Assembly: GCF_016469335.1 (NCBI RefSeq)
Contig: NZ_CP059888.1
Coordinates: 3,038,001 to 3,102,000, forward strand
Reading direction: 5' to 3'
Source of the DNA: Flocculibacter collagenilyticus
Lineage (GTDB): Bacteria; Pseudomonadota; Gammaproteobacteria; Enterobacterales; Alteromonadaceae
DNA: 64,000 bases
Shown: piece by piece, positions 27,239 to 38,510 of the stretch
Position numbering within the stretch: position 1 is the stretch's first letter
Layout of the letters: every line of letters begins with the position of its first letter
Program-made: the position numbers and the translations under genes
The notes under the pieces: model-generated
The model's input: only the letters and a program-made list of their open reading frames with translations
Database searches by the model: none
Told to the model about the DNA's origin: nothing

Positions 27239-29623
27239 CTAGCGATGCCTCTCACAATATTCAAATACAGTTAATAAGTCGTACTCTACGTGCTTTCTTA
27301 ATTGTTCAATATCTTCAGGTAATTTCTGCCAGTCGTATTGTTGTGTGTTTTCTATCTCTTTAGCAATAGATTGTATTCTACGAAGACCAATCGACCCCGC
27401 CGCACCTTTAAGCTTATGAGCTGAAGAAGTAAGACTTTCTGCATTTTGCTGCTCTAGCGCATTCTCTATTTCTTTGAGGTAAGCAGGATATAAGGTTTTA
27501 AATAAATTAATACTACGTGTGAAAGCTTCCTTTCCTAACGCCACCAAGAAGTCATCAATTGCTGATTCGTCTAACAGCGATAATTCCGTTTTTGTATCCT
27601 CAGCTAAAGTCGTTGCATCAAGGGCTTCAACGTGATGACCTTGATAGACAGAGACTGGCTCCTCCACGTTTTCAATATCACTTGAGTTAACCACAATTAA
27701 TTCATGATTATCACTGCTGCCAAATAGATTTGCTAATACGTTATCCAATTTAGCCGTGTTCAATGGCTTGGCTAACGAGCCCTGCATATCAATGCCTTTC
27801 AGCTCTTCGTCAGCTTTTCTCACATTTGCGGTTAGTGCAACCATAGCTACACTATCAAAGCGCGACTCTTGCCTGATAATCTTTGCCACTTCACTGCCAT
27901 TCATATCGGGTAATTGCATATCTAGCAATATTAAATCGAAGTCATCTTCAGTTTCTAAAAATGCCAGTGCATCTTCTCCCGTTTCAGCCCACACCACTTC
28001 ATGATGGCGCTGCTCTAATAAGGCAATCGCAATTTGCGCATTAAGCGGCACGTCTTCAACCAACAGGATGTGTAACGGCTTACCATCATACAATGCAGGC
28101 ATTTCTTTTTGAGCAAATTGCACCGGAAGGCTAATACTGAAGCAACTTCCCTCACCTTTTCTACTTTGAACACTAATTGTGCCATCCATTTTTTCAATTA
28201 GTGTTCTAGAAACTGCTAAACCAATACCCGAGCCAAGCGCATTATTTTGCCCTTTTGCACTTACCTTATAATAAAGCTCAAAAATATTATCTAGCTCGTG
28301 TTCAGGAATGCCAATACCAGTGTCAGAGATCTCAATATCTAGCATTGGCAAGTCACCAAGCTGAATAAGCCTTGCTGTTAACACTATTTCACCCTGTTTG
28401 GTAAATTTCACCGCATTATTAATTAAGTTCCATAATACTTGTCGCAAGCGAGTTGGATCGAGGTAAACAAACTTTTCCAACGGCCCTTCACGATGAATTT
28501 TAAAGTCTAAGTTTTTTTGCTGTGCGACTAAACAGCCAAAGTTGAAAACATCATTAATAAAGTCTGTTAAACAAACCGATTCGTAAGAAATATCGAGTTC
28601 ACTTCTATCTAACTTATCTAAGTCAATAATATCATTAAATATATTACCTAATGTTTCAGCGCTGCTGAAAATTGTATTAACCCAACTACGTTGTTCTTGA
28701 TTCATTTCAGATTCGAGCAGCATTCTTGCTAAACCTACAATACCATTAAGCGGAGTTCTTAATTCGTGGCTTAATGTTGCAATAAACCGCCCTTTTTCTA
28801 AATATGCTCGTTCGAGTTTAGTTTCCGTTAGTTTACGTTCCGTAATATCACGCCCAAACCCCAGCAATCCAATGTATTTGCCTTGGCCATCATAAAACGG
28901 CACTTTTCTCATTTCGAACCAACATGAGCCGTTTTCTGTAAAAAACTCGACATCCATGGTTAATTCAACATGATGAGAAAAAACTTCATGATCGTTAACA
29001 ATTGCTTCAATCGCAGGATTATCAGCAAACACTTCTGAAGGACGTTTACCTAAAATCTCTGATGCTGATTTTTCGATGATCTTTTCAAACATGCGATTGC
29101 ATGATGCGAATAAACCATTTTCATCGCGGTAATAGAATAAGTCAGGTGAACTATCAACAATCGAACGCAGCAGTAAACTTTGCTCCTGCAACTCTTGCTG
29201 CATTTTCTTACGCTCGGTAACCTCTTTTCGAAGCTCATCAACTGCTCTACGTTTTGCTTGGAATGCGTTCTTACGCTCTTCAATTTCATAATTCAAACGG
29301 TAGATATTGTCTTGAAGATTTTGATTTAAAAGGTGCTCTTGTCGACTTGAATCATTTATATAGTCAACGGTATGAATAAACTTTTTAATTAAGTTTAAGT
29401 AACCAAAAATAAAAAATGGAATTACTAATGCGAGAAAGAAAAGGTTTATCGCGATTTGATTGATATTAATATAACCAAAAGCAATATATAGATAGATCAG
29501 TTGGACAATGGAGGCAACAAACAAGGTAGCCAAGTACAGGCCAATACCTAAGCGTTTGCTGCCAAATTTTTGATAAATTTCAATTAAATATTTAGAGTTT
29601 GCCGTTAACTCAAATTGTGACAT
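27239..29623 (-). CDS. arcB: Aerobic respiration control hybrid sensor kinase ArcB
   Basis: 794-residue tripartite kinase (E. coli ArcB 778). Two N-terminal membrane helices (about 24-47 and 54-76) with a very short periplasmic loop, coiled coil (90-145), PAS domain (about 147-262), HisKA with His286 in SHELRTP, ATPase with NNAVKFT and GIGIP, receiver with Asp568 in LLDMQLP, and a C-terminal HPt domain with His736 in AHKLKGAAGSIG. Cys175 and Cys234 in the PAS region are candidates for the redox-sensing pair Cys180/Cys241 of E. coli. It is convergent with arcA, whereas the two are unlinked in E. coli. Confidence 0.93.
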   Translation of the reverse strand: MSQFELTANSKYLIEIYQKFGSKRLGIGLYLATLFVASIVQLIYLYIAFGYININQIAINLFFLALVIPFFIFGYLNLIKKFIHTVDYINDSSRQEHLLNQNLQDNIYRLNYEIEERKNAFQAKRRAVDELRKEVTERKKMQQELQEQSLLLRSIVDSSPDLFYYRDENGLFASCNRMFEKIIEKSASEILGKRPSEVFADNPAIEAIVNDHEVFSHHVELTMDVEFFTENGSCWFEMRKVPFYDGQGKYIGLLGFGRDITERKLTETKLERAYLEKGRFIATLSHELRTPLNGIVGLARMLLESEMNQEQRSWVNTIFSSAETLGNIFNDIIDLDKLDRSELDISYESVCLTDFINDVFNFGCLVAQQKNLDFKIHREGPLEKFVYLDPTRLRQVLWNLINNAVKFTKQGEIVLTARLIQLGDLPMLDIEISDTGIGIPEHELDNIFELYYKVSAKGQNNALGSGIGLAVSRTLIEKMDGTISVQSRKGEGSCFSISLPVQFAQKEMPALYDGKPLHILLVEDVPLNAQIAIALLEQRHHEVVWAETGEDALAFLETEDDFDLILLDMQLPDMNGSEVAKIIRQESRFDSVAMVALTANVRKADEELKGIDMQGSLAKPLNTAKLDNVLANLFGSSDNHELIVVNSSDIENVEEPVSVYQGHHVEALDATTLAEDTKTELSLLDESAIDDFLVALGKEAFTRSINLFKTLYPAYLKEIENALEQQNAESLTSSAHKLKGAAGSIGLRRIQSIAKEIENTQQYDWQKLPEDIEQLRKHVEYDLLTVFEYCERHR

Positions 29624-29654
29624 TTAATTATATCTTCAATTAACTAAATGCTGA

Positions 29655-31538
29655 TTATAGCAAAGGACTAATATCTACCTGGAAATTACGGTAAGAACAT
29701 AGTTTCATTTCAACACCCATGTGAGTAGTAACTCCCATACGAGTTAGCGTAGAACGTGACTTCTTAATATCTAACTGGAATCCACGTTCGTTACGTTGCT
29801 GTCGACCTTGGGCACTTTTAGCCTGCGTCATACACATTAATTGAGATATTTTCTTGTAATTTTGGCCACTAAAAATAGTGCCGCTGACTAATAAAGGTGT
29901 TTGATGATTGTTAACGCTGTATTTCCAAGGAGCAAACGTCACTTTTAACTCCCCCTGACGATACAACATTGTGTCGCCTGTCGTGATGTAATGCGTCGAA
30001 ACATTATTTAACTTAGATACGTCACCTTTAAACTTGTTCTCTGTTGTTTCATTATCAATAACATAGACACCGCCTTGACCCACAACACTAAAGTTCACTT
30101 GTTTCTTATCTTTTCTTTCCCAACCAACTAATAAAGCTGTTTTCTCATCAATACCAAAGCCGAATCGTGTGTCAGTATCTGCACTTAGTTTAATTAAACG
30201 CGCTTGCCTGCCTTTTTCCGAAAAGTGTGTATCCAAAATCCCCCAGCGGAACAATCCTAATCCGCCTTTACTTTGGTACGTTAAATCATTTTCATCTAGT
30301 CCAGATTGGCAGCTACCTTCTTTAGCGCAGCCAAGTTTAGGAGCCGTAGTATTGTGGCTGCCATTAAGTAACGCATTTAAACTACGACCACTTGTGATCA
30401 TCGGTGTTGTTGAAGCCATAAACTGACCTCCACTTAGTGCAGCTGTACCGGCATTGGATGCACCAACAATTAAGCTTCCTTTTTCTACCAGTTCTTTTAT
30501 CAGTTTAAGCTCTTCAGTGTCATAGCCTTGACTCGATTTAAATGCTTTAAAGATTAAGGTTTGATCATCACCACCAATAAAAATAGCGTCTGCACTTTTA
30601 ATTTCTGCAATGGTTAAGCGAGGTTTTTTACAAAATTGAGTCTGCTTTTCAGACCAGTAAGGATAAACTGCATCACGGTTCCATGCGCCTTGGATATTAG
30701 CTCGATAAGTTGCTAATTTTTCACATGTTTCACTATTTTTAGCCACTTGGTATGCTGGATCAATAGGCAACCAAAGCGTTTCTGCTCCAGCTGATGCAAA
30801 GGTATTCACGTATAAATCTGCAGCTGCGAAGCTATCTCGCTCACCCGCGGTTACAACGAGTACTTTAGGTTTTTTGCCGCCAGCCACCTTACTTGCAAGA
30901 TCAACAAATTCTCGATAAATAGCTGTGCTGATTGAATCTTTACTATGTTCAATACTCACTCTTTCTTGTGCGCGTTCTTTCTTTTTATCGCCAACTTTAA
31001 CTTCTACTTCTAAGTTATCTAACACGTAAGCTAGCTCTCGTTTTGATAAAGCGTAGAATGCATCTTTACCTGACACCCATACGCCATCAATTTCAAGTTC
31101 AGACTCTTTCCAGGACTTTTCAAACTCTTTTCTTGTGAGTGTTTCTGTGCCTAAACGCGCCAGTAAATAATCTAACACTCGGTGTGTTTGTTGCTGAATA
31201 TCAGAACGAGACGGAGACCAAAATTCAGTATCGTTAATACGCTTAACTTTACTTTCGCTCATAGCAAATAACTGCGTAGTTTTGGCCTTGTCAAAAATGT
31301 CGTCATCAGTGCGTGTACAATTTCTTGGAGACATTGACGAACAAGCTTTTAATCCACCGCCAATCATCATGAGAGAGTATTGTGGAATTTCAACCACTTT
31401 TTCTTTTTTGGCTTTTGCAGACTTTTTCTTTTTCTGTTGCTCTTTAAAATAATCGCCAACACTCATTGCTGATAATTGAGCTGAAAATAATGAAAGGAAA
31501 ACTGAAGCTAATGTTATTTTTATTAAATTTTTAGACAT
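29655..31538 (-). CDS. Exported cyanophycinase-like serine peptidase (S51 family)
   Basis: About 627 residues with a signal peptide (MSKNLIKITLASVFLSLFSAQLSA) and then a lysine-rich stretch of about 15 residues. The peptidase S51 core is recognisable: VLVVTAGERDSFAAADLYV, IFIGGDDQTLI, the nucleophile elbow GASNAGTAALSG (Ser after GA) and DTHFSEKGRQARLI. S51 enzymes include cyanophycinase and dipeptidase E. The protein is much longer than intracellular cyanophycinase (about 270), with an N-terminal region of about 200 residues and a C-terminal beta-rich region. No cyanophycin synthetase gene is in the window, so the substrate is open. ATG at 31538 is chosen for the signal peptide; in-frame starts at 31547 and 31571 are possible. 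Confidence 0.8.
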   Translation of the reverse strand: MSKNLIKITLASVFLSLFSAQLSAMSVGDYFKEQQKKKKSAKAKKEKVVEIPQYSLMMIGGGLKACSSMSPRNCTRTDDDIFDKAKTTQLFAMSESKVKRINDTEFWSPSRSDIQQQTHRVLDYLLARLGTETLTRKEFEKSWKESELEIDGVWVSGKDAFYALSKRELAYVLDNLEVEVKVGDKKKERAQERVSIEHSKDSISTAIYREFVDLASKVAGGKKPKVLVVTAGERDSFAAADLYVNTFASAGAETLWLPIDPAYQVAKNSETCEKLATYRANIQGAWNRDAVYPYWSEKQTQFCKKPRLTIAEIKSADAIFIGGDDQTLIFKAFKSSQGYDTEELKLIKELVEKGSLIVGASNAGTAALSGGQFMASTTPMITSGRSLNALLNGSHNTTAPKLGCAKEGSCQSGLDENDLTYQSKGGLGLFRWGILDTHFSEKGRQARLIKLSADTDTRFGFGIDEKTALLVGWERKDKKQVNFSVVGQGGVYVIDNETTENKFKGDVSKLNNVSTHYITTGDTMLYRQGELKVTFAPWKYSVNNHQTPLLVSGTIFSGQNYKKISQLMCMTQAKSAQGRQQRNERGFQLDIKKSRSTLTRMGVTTHMGVEMKLCSYRNFQVDISPLL

Positions 31539-32093
31539 ACTAATCATTTTCGACGAAAGGTCTGAACTCAAACTTATATTTAGAAACTACTAAGACGCGC
31601 TAGCTTACCTTGTATTGACATTTTTGCCAAATACGACTACTAAAAAATGTGCATTAATTAATAGTTTTTTTTATTTCTAATACTTTTCTTGTAGTTACAA
31701 AAATCACTTTTCTGTTTTTCCCTCTCGACTTTTTCAATTCAGCTTTCAACTATTAAGAAATACTAAATATTCATAAAATGAATATTCATACATAAAAATA
31801 CATCGCATACACGTCTATCCTTTGTATATTCAAGGTATTTGTCTACTCTGTAAATCGTATACATGCCCTTTTAGTGGCAGAATCCAGCCTTAGATTAGAG
31901 TTTAAACTCTATTTGTAATTGCTTTTAATTCTTAGCAAGCGTATGTTCAAAAAGACGACAAATTCATAAATACTGAATTTTTATTCAACACATACACTCC
32001 AATACTTAGGTGTACATGTGGTTAAGTTGAAATTAGATGCTCAAATGCTTCTGCTTAATTTTTGGTGAATAATTCGGGCTGTGGGAGAACATA
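31539..32093 (+). promoter_or_regulatory. Long AT-rich leader upstream of gltBD
   Basis: Space of about 550 bp between divergent genes with no coding potential. It contains the direct repeat AATATTCATA at 31766-31775 and 31781-31790, the second copy overlapping a perfect palindrome ATGAATATTCAT (31778-31789). It ends with a strong GGGAGA ribosome site before gltB. In E. coli the gltBD promoter is controlled from a long upstream region by Lrp, IHF and others; a similar role here is inferred, but no site was assigned. Confidence 0.45.
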
Positions 32094-35000
32094 ATGCGCC
32101 TTCATAATAATGATAAAGTTAAAGACAACTGTGGATTTGGGTTAATCACCCATATTGAAGGTGAAGCCAGCCATAAAATAATACGCACCGCAATTAGCTC
32201 ACTAGACCGCATGCAACATCGTGGTGGTATATCCGCAGACGGAAAAACAGGTGATGGTTGTGGTTTGCTCATGCAAAAGCCCGACTCTTTCTTTCGTACT
32301 ATCGCTGAAGAGAACAATTGGCGATTAGGTAAAAAGTACGGCGTTGGTACCATCTTTCTTTCTCAAGATGAAGATAAAGCCAATGCCGCCAAACAAATTA
32401 TCGAACAAGAGCTTAATCAAGAAACCTTATCTATTGTTGGGTGGCGAACGGTTCCCGTAAACATAGAAGTTTTAGGACCAATAGCGAAAAAACAACTGCC
32501 TCAAATTGTTCAAATATTTGTCAATGCCCAACCGGGGTGGCGCAAAAAAGATTTGGAGCGTCGTCTTTATATGGCTCGACGACGAATTGAAAAGCGAATT
32601 AAAGAGGACCAAGACTTCTACATTAGCTGCTTATCTTGCCTAGTCACTGTTTATAAAGGGCTGGTGATGCCAGCTGACTTACCGCACTTTTATCAAGACC
32701 TTGCTGATATTCGACTACAATCAGCTATTTGCATCTTCCATCAGCGCTTCTCAACAAATACCACGCCACAATGGCGGTTAGCCCAGCCCTTTCGTTTCTT
32801 GGCTCACAATGGTGAAATAAATACTATTAACGGTAATCGCCAGTGGGCAAAAGCACGAGAATATAAATTCAACTCTCCCTTAATTCCAGATTTACAACAA
32901 GCAGCGCCGTTTGTTGCCAGCTCAGGTTCAGATTCCTCTTCTTTAGATAATATGCTTGAAGTGTTCTTAGCCGGAGGAATGGACTTATTCCGTGCTATGC
33001 GTTTATTAGTACCACCAGCTTGGCAAAATAACGCCAATATGGATGATGAACTGCGAGCGTTTTATGAATTTAATTCAATGCATATGGAGCCATGGGACGG
33101 CCCAGCAGGCATTGTGATGACAAATGGCCGTCACGTTGCTTGTAACCTTGACCGTAATGGCTTACGTCCAGCTCGGTATGTTATTACGTCCGATGGCTTA
33201 ATGACTCTCGCGTCTGAGGTCGGTATTTGGGACTATGCGCCTGACGAAGTGGTAGAAAAAGGCCGTGTGGGGCCTGGTGAAATGCTCGCAATAGATACTT
33301 ACACAGGTAAAATTTATCACTCTGACGAAATTGACGAAGATTTAAAAACACGTCACCCATATAAAGAGTGGTTAGAAAGTAATATTCAGCGTTTAACTCC
33401 GTTCGAACAGGTTGACGCTGAGTTGCTCGGTCAGCGTTTATATACTGATGAACAAATGGACTGCTATCACAAGCTATTTAATTATAGTTACGAAGAAATC
33501 GACCAAGTGATTCGTGTTTTAGCAAAAGATGGCCAAGAAGCGGTAGGTTCGATGGGAGACGATACGCCCATGGCTGTTTTATCTAGAAAACACCGCACAA
33601 TCTACGACTATTTCCGCCAACAGTTTGCTCAAGTCACCAATCCGCCTATCGATCCGCTGCGCGAAGCGCATGTCATGTCACTTGAAACGTGTATTGGCCG
33701 AGAACAGAACGTATTTAACGAAACTTCAGGCTATGCACATCGTGTGATGTTTGAATCCCCCATACTGATGTACACCGATTTAAAACAGCTAAGAGAGTTC
33801 GATAAAGAACATTATCGCACCGACACCATCAAGATAGATTACGATGCAACGGAACAGTTACAACAAGCTATTCATCGCATTTGCGATCACGTTGTAGACA
33901 CCATAAAAAGTAACAACAGTGTTATAGTCATTCTTTCTGATCGAGATTTAGCGAAAGGCCGATTAGCAATTCCTGCGGCAATGGCATTAGGCGCTGTTCA
34001 GCAACGACTAATTGATGCCCAATTACGCTGTGACTCCAATATTATCGTAGAAACAGCAAGCGCTCGTGATCCACATCACTTTGCCGTTTTATTGGGACTA
34101 GGTGCTACCGCCGTTTATCCTTTTTTAGCATACGAAACCATTGAACAATTGTGTGAACGAGGCAGTATTGCCTTACCAGTAAGAGAGGCGGTATCTAATT
34201 TTAGAAAAGGGATTAACAAAGGCCTGCTGAAAATCATGTCTAAAATGGGCATTTCCACTATTGCTAGTTACCGTGGTGCACAACTATTTGAGGCAGTGGG
34301 GATCAGCCAAACTGTCATAAATCTATGCTTCAAGGGTATGATTAGCCGCATTGAAGGCGCATGCTTTAACGACTTCCACCAAGAAAATATTCAACTAGAA
34401 AAGTTAGCATGGCTAAAACGTAAAACGATGAATTACGGTGGCCTACTAAAATATACTGCCACAGGTGAATACCACACCTACAACCCTGATGTCGTAACCT
34501 TGCTACAAAAGGCGGTATATTCAGGTAAATATGCTGATTATCAAGTATACGCAGAACAAGTGAACCAGCGTCCAGTTGCACATTTGCGCGACTTATTAGC
34601 ATTAACACCGCGCGAAAAACCTATCAATATTAACGAAGTTGAGCCTGCCCAATCATTATTTGCTCGCTTTGATACCGCAGCAATGTCAGTGGGTGCACTA
34701 AGTCCTGAAGCTCATCAAGCGTTAGCCGTTGCGATGAATCGGATTGGCGGCTCATCTAATTCAGGCGAAGGCGGAGAAGATCCTAAGCGATTTGGCACAG
34801 AGCGAAATTCAAGAATTAAACAAATTGCATCTGGCCGATTTGGCGTTACACCACATTACTTAATCAATGCAGATGTCATCCAAATAAAAGTTGCGCAGGG
34901 TGCCAAGCCAGGCGAAGGCGGCCAACTTCCGGGTGATAAAGTCACCGCAGAAATTGCTCAGTTACGATACTCTGTTCCTGGCGTCACGCTTATTTCTCCC

Positions 35001-36554
35001 CCACCTCATCACGATATTTATTCGATTGAAGATTTAGCCCAACTTATTTTCGACTTGAAGCAAATAAACCCTACGGCATTAGTGTCGGTGAAACTCGTTT
35101 CCGAACCCGGCGTTGGCACCATCGCAACTGGCGTAGCAAAAGCCTACGCAGATTTGATCACAATATCTGGTTATGACGGCGGTACAGGTGCTAGCCCACT
35201 GACTTCAGTAAAATATGCTGGCAGTCCGTGGGAGCTTGGTGTAGCTGAAACTCATCAAGCGTTAGTTGAAAATAACTTAAGACATAAAGTACGGCTGCAA
35301 GTTGATGGTGGACTAAAAACAGGATTAGACATTATTAAAGCCGCCATCTTAGGAGCGGAAAGCTTTGGCTTTGGCACGGGGCCTATGGTTGCGCTTGGCT
35401 GTAAATACCTACGTATATGCCACCTCAATAATTGTGCAACAGGCGTTGCAACACAAGACGAGCAATTACGCCAACACCACTTTTCAGGTTTACCCGAGCG
35501 TGTCATTAACTATTTTGAATTTATTGCCGCTGAAACGCGTACCTTAATGGCCGAACTCGGAGTCACGCAATTAATTGATTTAATTGGCCGTACAGACTTG
35601 TTAACTATTAAAGCAGGTGTCACTGAAAAACAAAACAATTTGGCACTCGGCAACATTTTGGACTCAAGCGGTATTTCATCTAACCAACCACTTAGTTGCC
35701 AAACTAAAAATATGCCATTTGATTCAGGAGAGTTAAATCGCAAGCTTATTAACGAATGCACTAAGGCAGTCAAAAAGCGTACTGGCGGAAATTTTTATTA
35801 TGAAATAAAAAATACCGATCGCTCAGTTGGTGCTGCTTTATCTGGCCTGATTGCCAGTAAACATGGTAATCAGGGTATGGCGGTAAAACCAATTACACTT
35901 AACTTTACTGGCACCGCCGGACAAAGCTTTGGGGTATGGAATGCGGGCGGGCTTAATTTACATTTAATTGGTGATGCTAATGATTATGTAGGGAAAGGCA
36001 TGGCAGGTGGCGCGATTATAATGCACCCACCTAAAGGCGTTAAATACTTAGCGCATCAAACTACTATAATGGGCAACACCTGCCTTTACGGTGCAACCGG
36101 AGGTAAGTTATTTGCTGCCGGTTTGGCTGGAGAGCGTTTTGCCGTGCGTAATTCTGGCGCAACAGCGGTTGTTGAAGGAATAGGCGACAATGGGTGTGAA
36201 TATATGACAGGCGGCATTGTTGTGGTGCTAGGCAGAGTCGGTGTTAATTTTGGTGCAGGTATGACAGGCGGCTTTGCCTACGTTATGAATGAACAAAATG
36301 ATCTGCATCTCAATCTAAATCATCAGTTGGTTGAAAGCATTGAGCTAACAACCCCCATTATGCAAGAGCATTTACGAGGTTTAATAAATCAACACGTTGA
36401 ACAAACAGACAGCGATCGCGCCCATGAAATCTTAGCCAACTTTTCCTCTTATTTAAGTCAATTTAGATTAATTAAACCGAAAACTACTGCTTTAAATAGC
36501 TTATTTGGCCACCGAAGCCGCTCTACTGCTGAGCTGCGTGTTGAGGTTAATTAG
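32094..36554 (+). CDS. gltB: Glutamate synthase (NADPH) large subunit
   Basis: Makes glutamate from 2-oxoglutarate and glutamine-derived ammonia. The 1486 residues align closely with E. coli GltB along their length: class II amidotransferase domain opening DNCGFGLITHIEGEASHK, where Cys13 is the expected N-terminal nucleophile after removal of a 12-residue propeptide; central and FMN domains (AAMSVGALSPEAHQAL, GYDGGTGASPL); the [3Fe-4S] cysteines in LRICHLNNCATG; and the C-terminal beta-helix (GTAGQSFGVWNAGG). The propeptide is shorter than in E. coli. gltD follows after 9 bp. Confidence 0.98.
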   Translation: MRLHNNDKVKDNCGFGLITHIEGEASHKIIRTAISSLDRMQHRGGISADGKTGDGCGLLMQKPDSFFRTIAEENNWRLGKKYGVGTIFLSQDEDKANAAKQIIEQELNQETLSIVGWRTVPVNIEVLGPIAKKQLPQIVQIFVNAQPGWRKKDLERRLYMARRRIEKRIKEDQDFYISCLSCLVTVYKGLVMPADLPHFYQDLADIRLQSAICIFHQRFSTNTTPQWRLAQPFRFLAHNGEINTINGNRQWAKAREYKFNSPLIPDLQQAAPFVASSGSDSSSLDNMLEVFLAGGMDLFRAMRLLVPPAWQNNANMDDELRAFYEFNSMHMEPWDGPAGIVMTNGRHVACNLDRNGLRPARYVITSDGLMTLASEVGIWDYAPDEVVEKGRVGPGEMLAIDTYTGKIYHSDEIDEDLKTRHPYKEWLESNIQRLTPFEQVDAELLGQRLYTDEQMDCYHKLFNYSYEEIDQVIRVLAKDGQEAVGSMGDDTPMAVLSRKHRTIYDYFRQQFAQVTNPPIDPLREAHVMSLETCIGREQNVFNETSGYAHRVMFESPILMYTDLKQLREFDKEHYRTDTIKIDYDATEQLQQAIHRICDHVVDTIKSNNSVIVILSDRDLAKGRLAIPAAMALGAVQQRLIDAQLRCDSNIIVETASARDPHHFAVLLGLGATAVYPFLAYETIEQLCERGSIALPVREAVSNFRKGINKGLLKIMSKMGISTIASYRGAQLFEAVGISQTVINLCFKGMISRIEGACFNDFHQENIQLEKLAWLKRKTMNYGGLLKYTATGEYHTYNPDVVTLLQKAVYSGKYADYQVYAEQVNQRPVAHLRDLLALTPREKPININEVEPAQSLFARFDTAAMSVGALSPEAHQALAVAMNRIGGSSNSGEGGEDPKRFGTERNSRIKQIASGRFGVTPHYLINADVIQIKVAQGAKPGEGGQLPGDKVTAEIAQLRYSVPGVTLISPPPHHDIYSIEDLAQLIFDLKQINPTALVSVKLVSEPGVGTIATGVAKAYADLITISGYDGGTGASPLTSVKYAGSPWELGVAETHQALVENNLRHKVRLQVDGGLKTGLDIIKAAILGAESFGFGTGPMVALGCKYLRICHLNNCATGVATQDEQLRQHHFSGLPERVINYFEFIAAETRTLMAELGVTQLIDLIGRTDLLTIKAGVTEKQNNLALGNILDSSGISSNQPLSCQTKNMPFDSGELNRKLINECTKAVKKRTGGNFYYEIKNTDRSVGAALSGLIASKHGNQGMAVKPITLNFTGTAGQSFGVWNAGGLNLHLIGDANDYVGKGMAGGAIIMHPPKGVKYLAHQTTIMGNTCLYGATGGKLFAAGLAGERFAVRNSGATAVVEGIGDNGCEYMTGGIVVVLGRVGVNFGAGMTGGFAYVMNEQNDLHLNLNHQLVESIELTTPIMQEHLRGLINQHVEQTDSDRAHEILANFSSYLSQFRLIKPKTTALNSLFGHRSRSTAELRVEVN

Positions 36555-37979
<1,425 letters not shown>

Positions 37980-37987
37980 AACACTCT

Positions 37988-38362
37988 CTATACCGCCTGG
38001 CGCTTTTTTTTCACTTCATGCAATATTTGCTGGTGTTGCGCAGATAACGGCATAGGCTTGAATGCGCTCACATCAGCACCTCCCGTATTGCCTTCGGGCA
38101 ATAATCCAAACACCGTTTTCGTAGCGGCTCCTATTAACCGTATAATTTGGCCGAATACTTCTTGCCAGTCACGGGTTAACCAGCCATGCCTGAACATGTG
38201 TAAGTGAACTTTTACATGATAATACGTACAACGTTGTCCTAATACATGTGCATTTTCTAAGTGGCTAAATGCACGTTTTAAGTCACCTTGCTGTTCAGCT
38301 TGTTCTGCTAAGGTTAATTCTGCTTCAACATAAGGTTTAATAAGTTGCTTAAATGTCGCCAT
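37988..38362 (-). CDS. DUF3703 family protein
   Basis: 124 residues of the small DUF3703 family, with the conserved helices AFSHLENAHVLGQR and VHLHMFRHGWLTRDWQEVFGQIIRLIGA and the C-terminal PEGNTGGADVSAFKPMP. No signal peptide or membrane helix. The histidine-rich central helix could bind metal, but no function is known to me. It is convergent with gltD, with only 8 bp between stops, and divergent from aceK. Confidence 0.75.
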   Translation of the reverse strand: MATFKQLIKPYVEAELTLAEQAEQQGDLKRAFSHLENAHVLGQRCTYYHVKVHLHMFRHGWLTRDWQEVFGQIIRLIGAATKTVFGLLPEGNTGGADVSAFKPMPLSAQHQQILHEVKKKRQAV

Positions 38363-38510
38363 TATTCACCTCGTTTATACGCTATATCGTTATTATCATA
38401 TTTAAATGGGTACTTTTAATAATTAAAAAAGTGCTAGAGTTAGATTGTATTTCCTATTAATTCGTGTACAAATTAGAGTATTAACTCAATAACTAAAAAA
38501 TCGAGTATTT

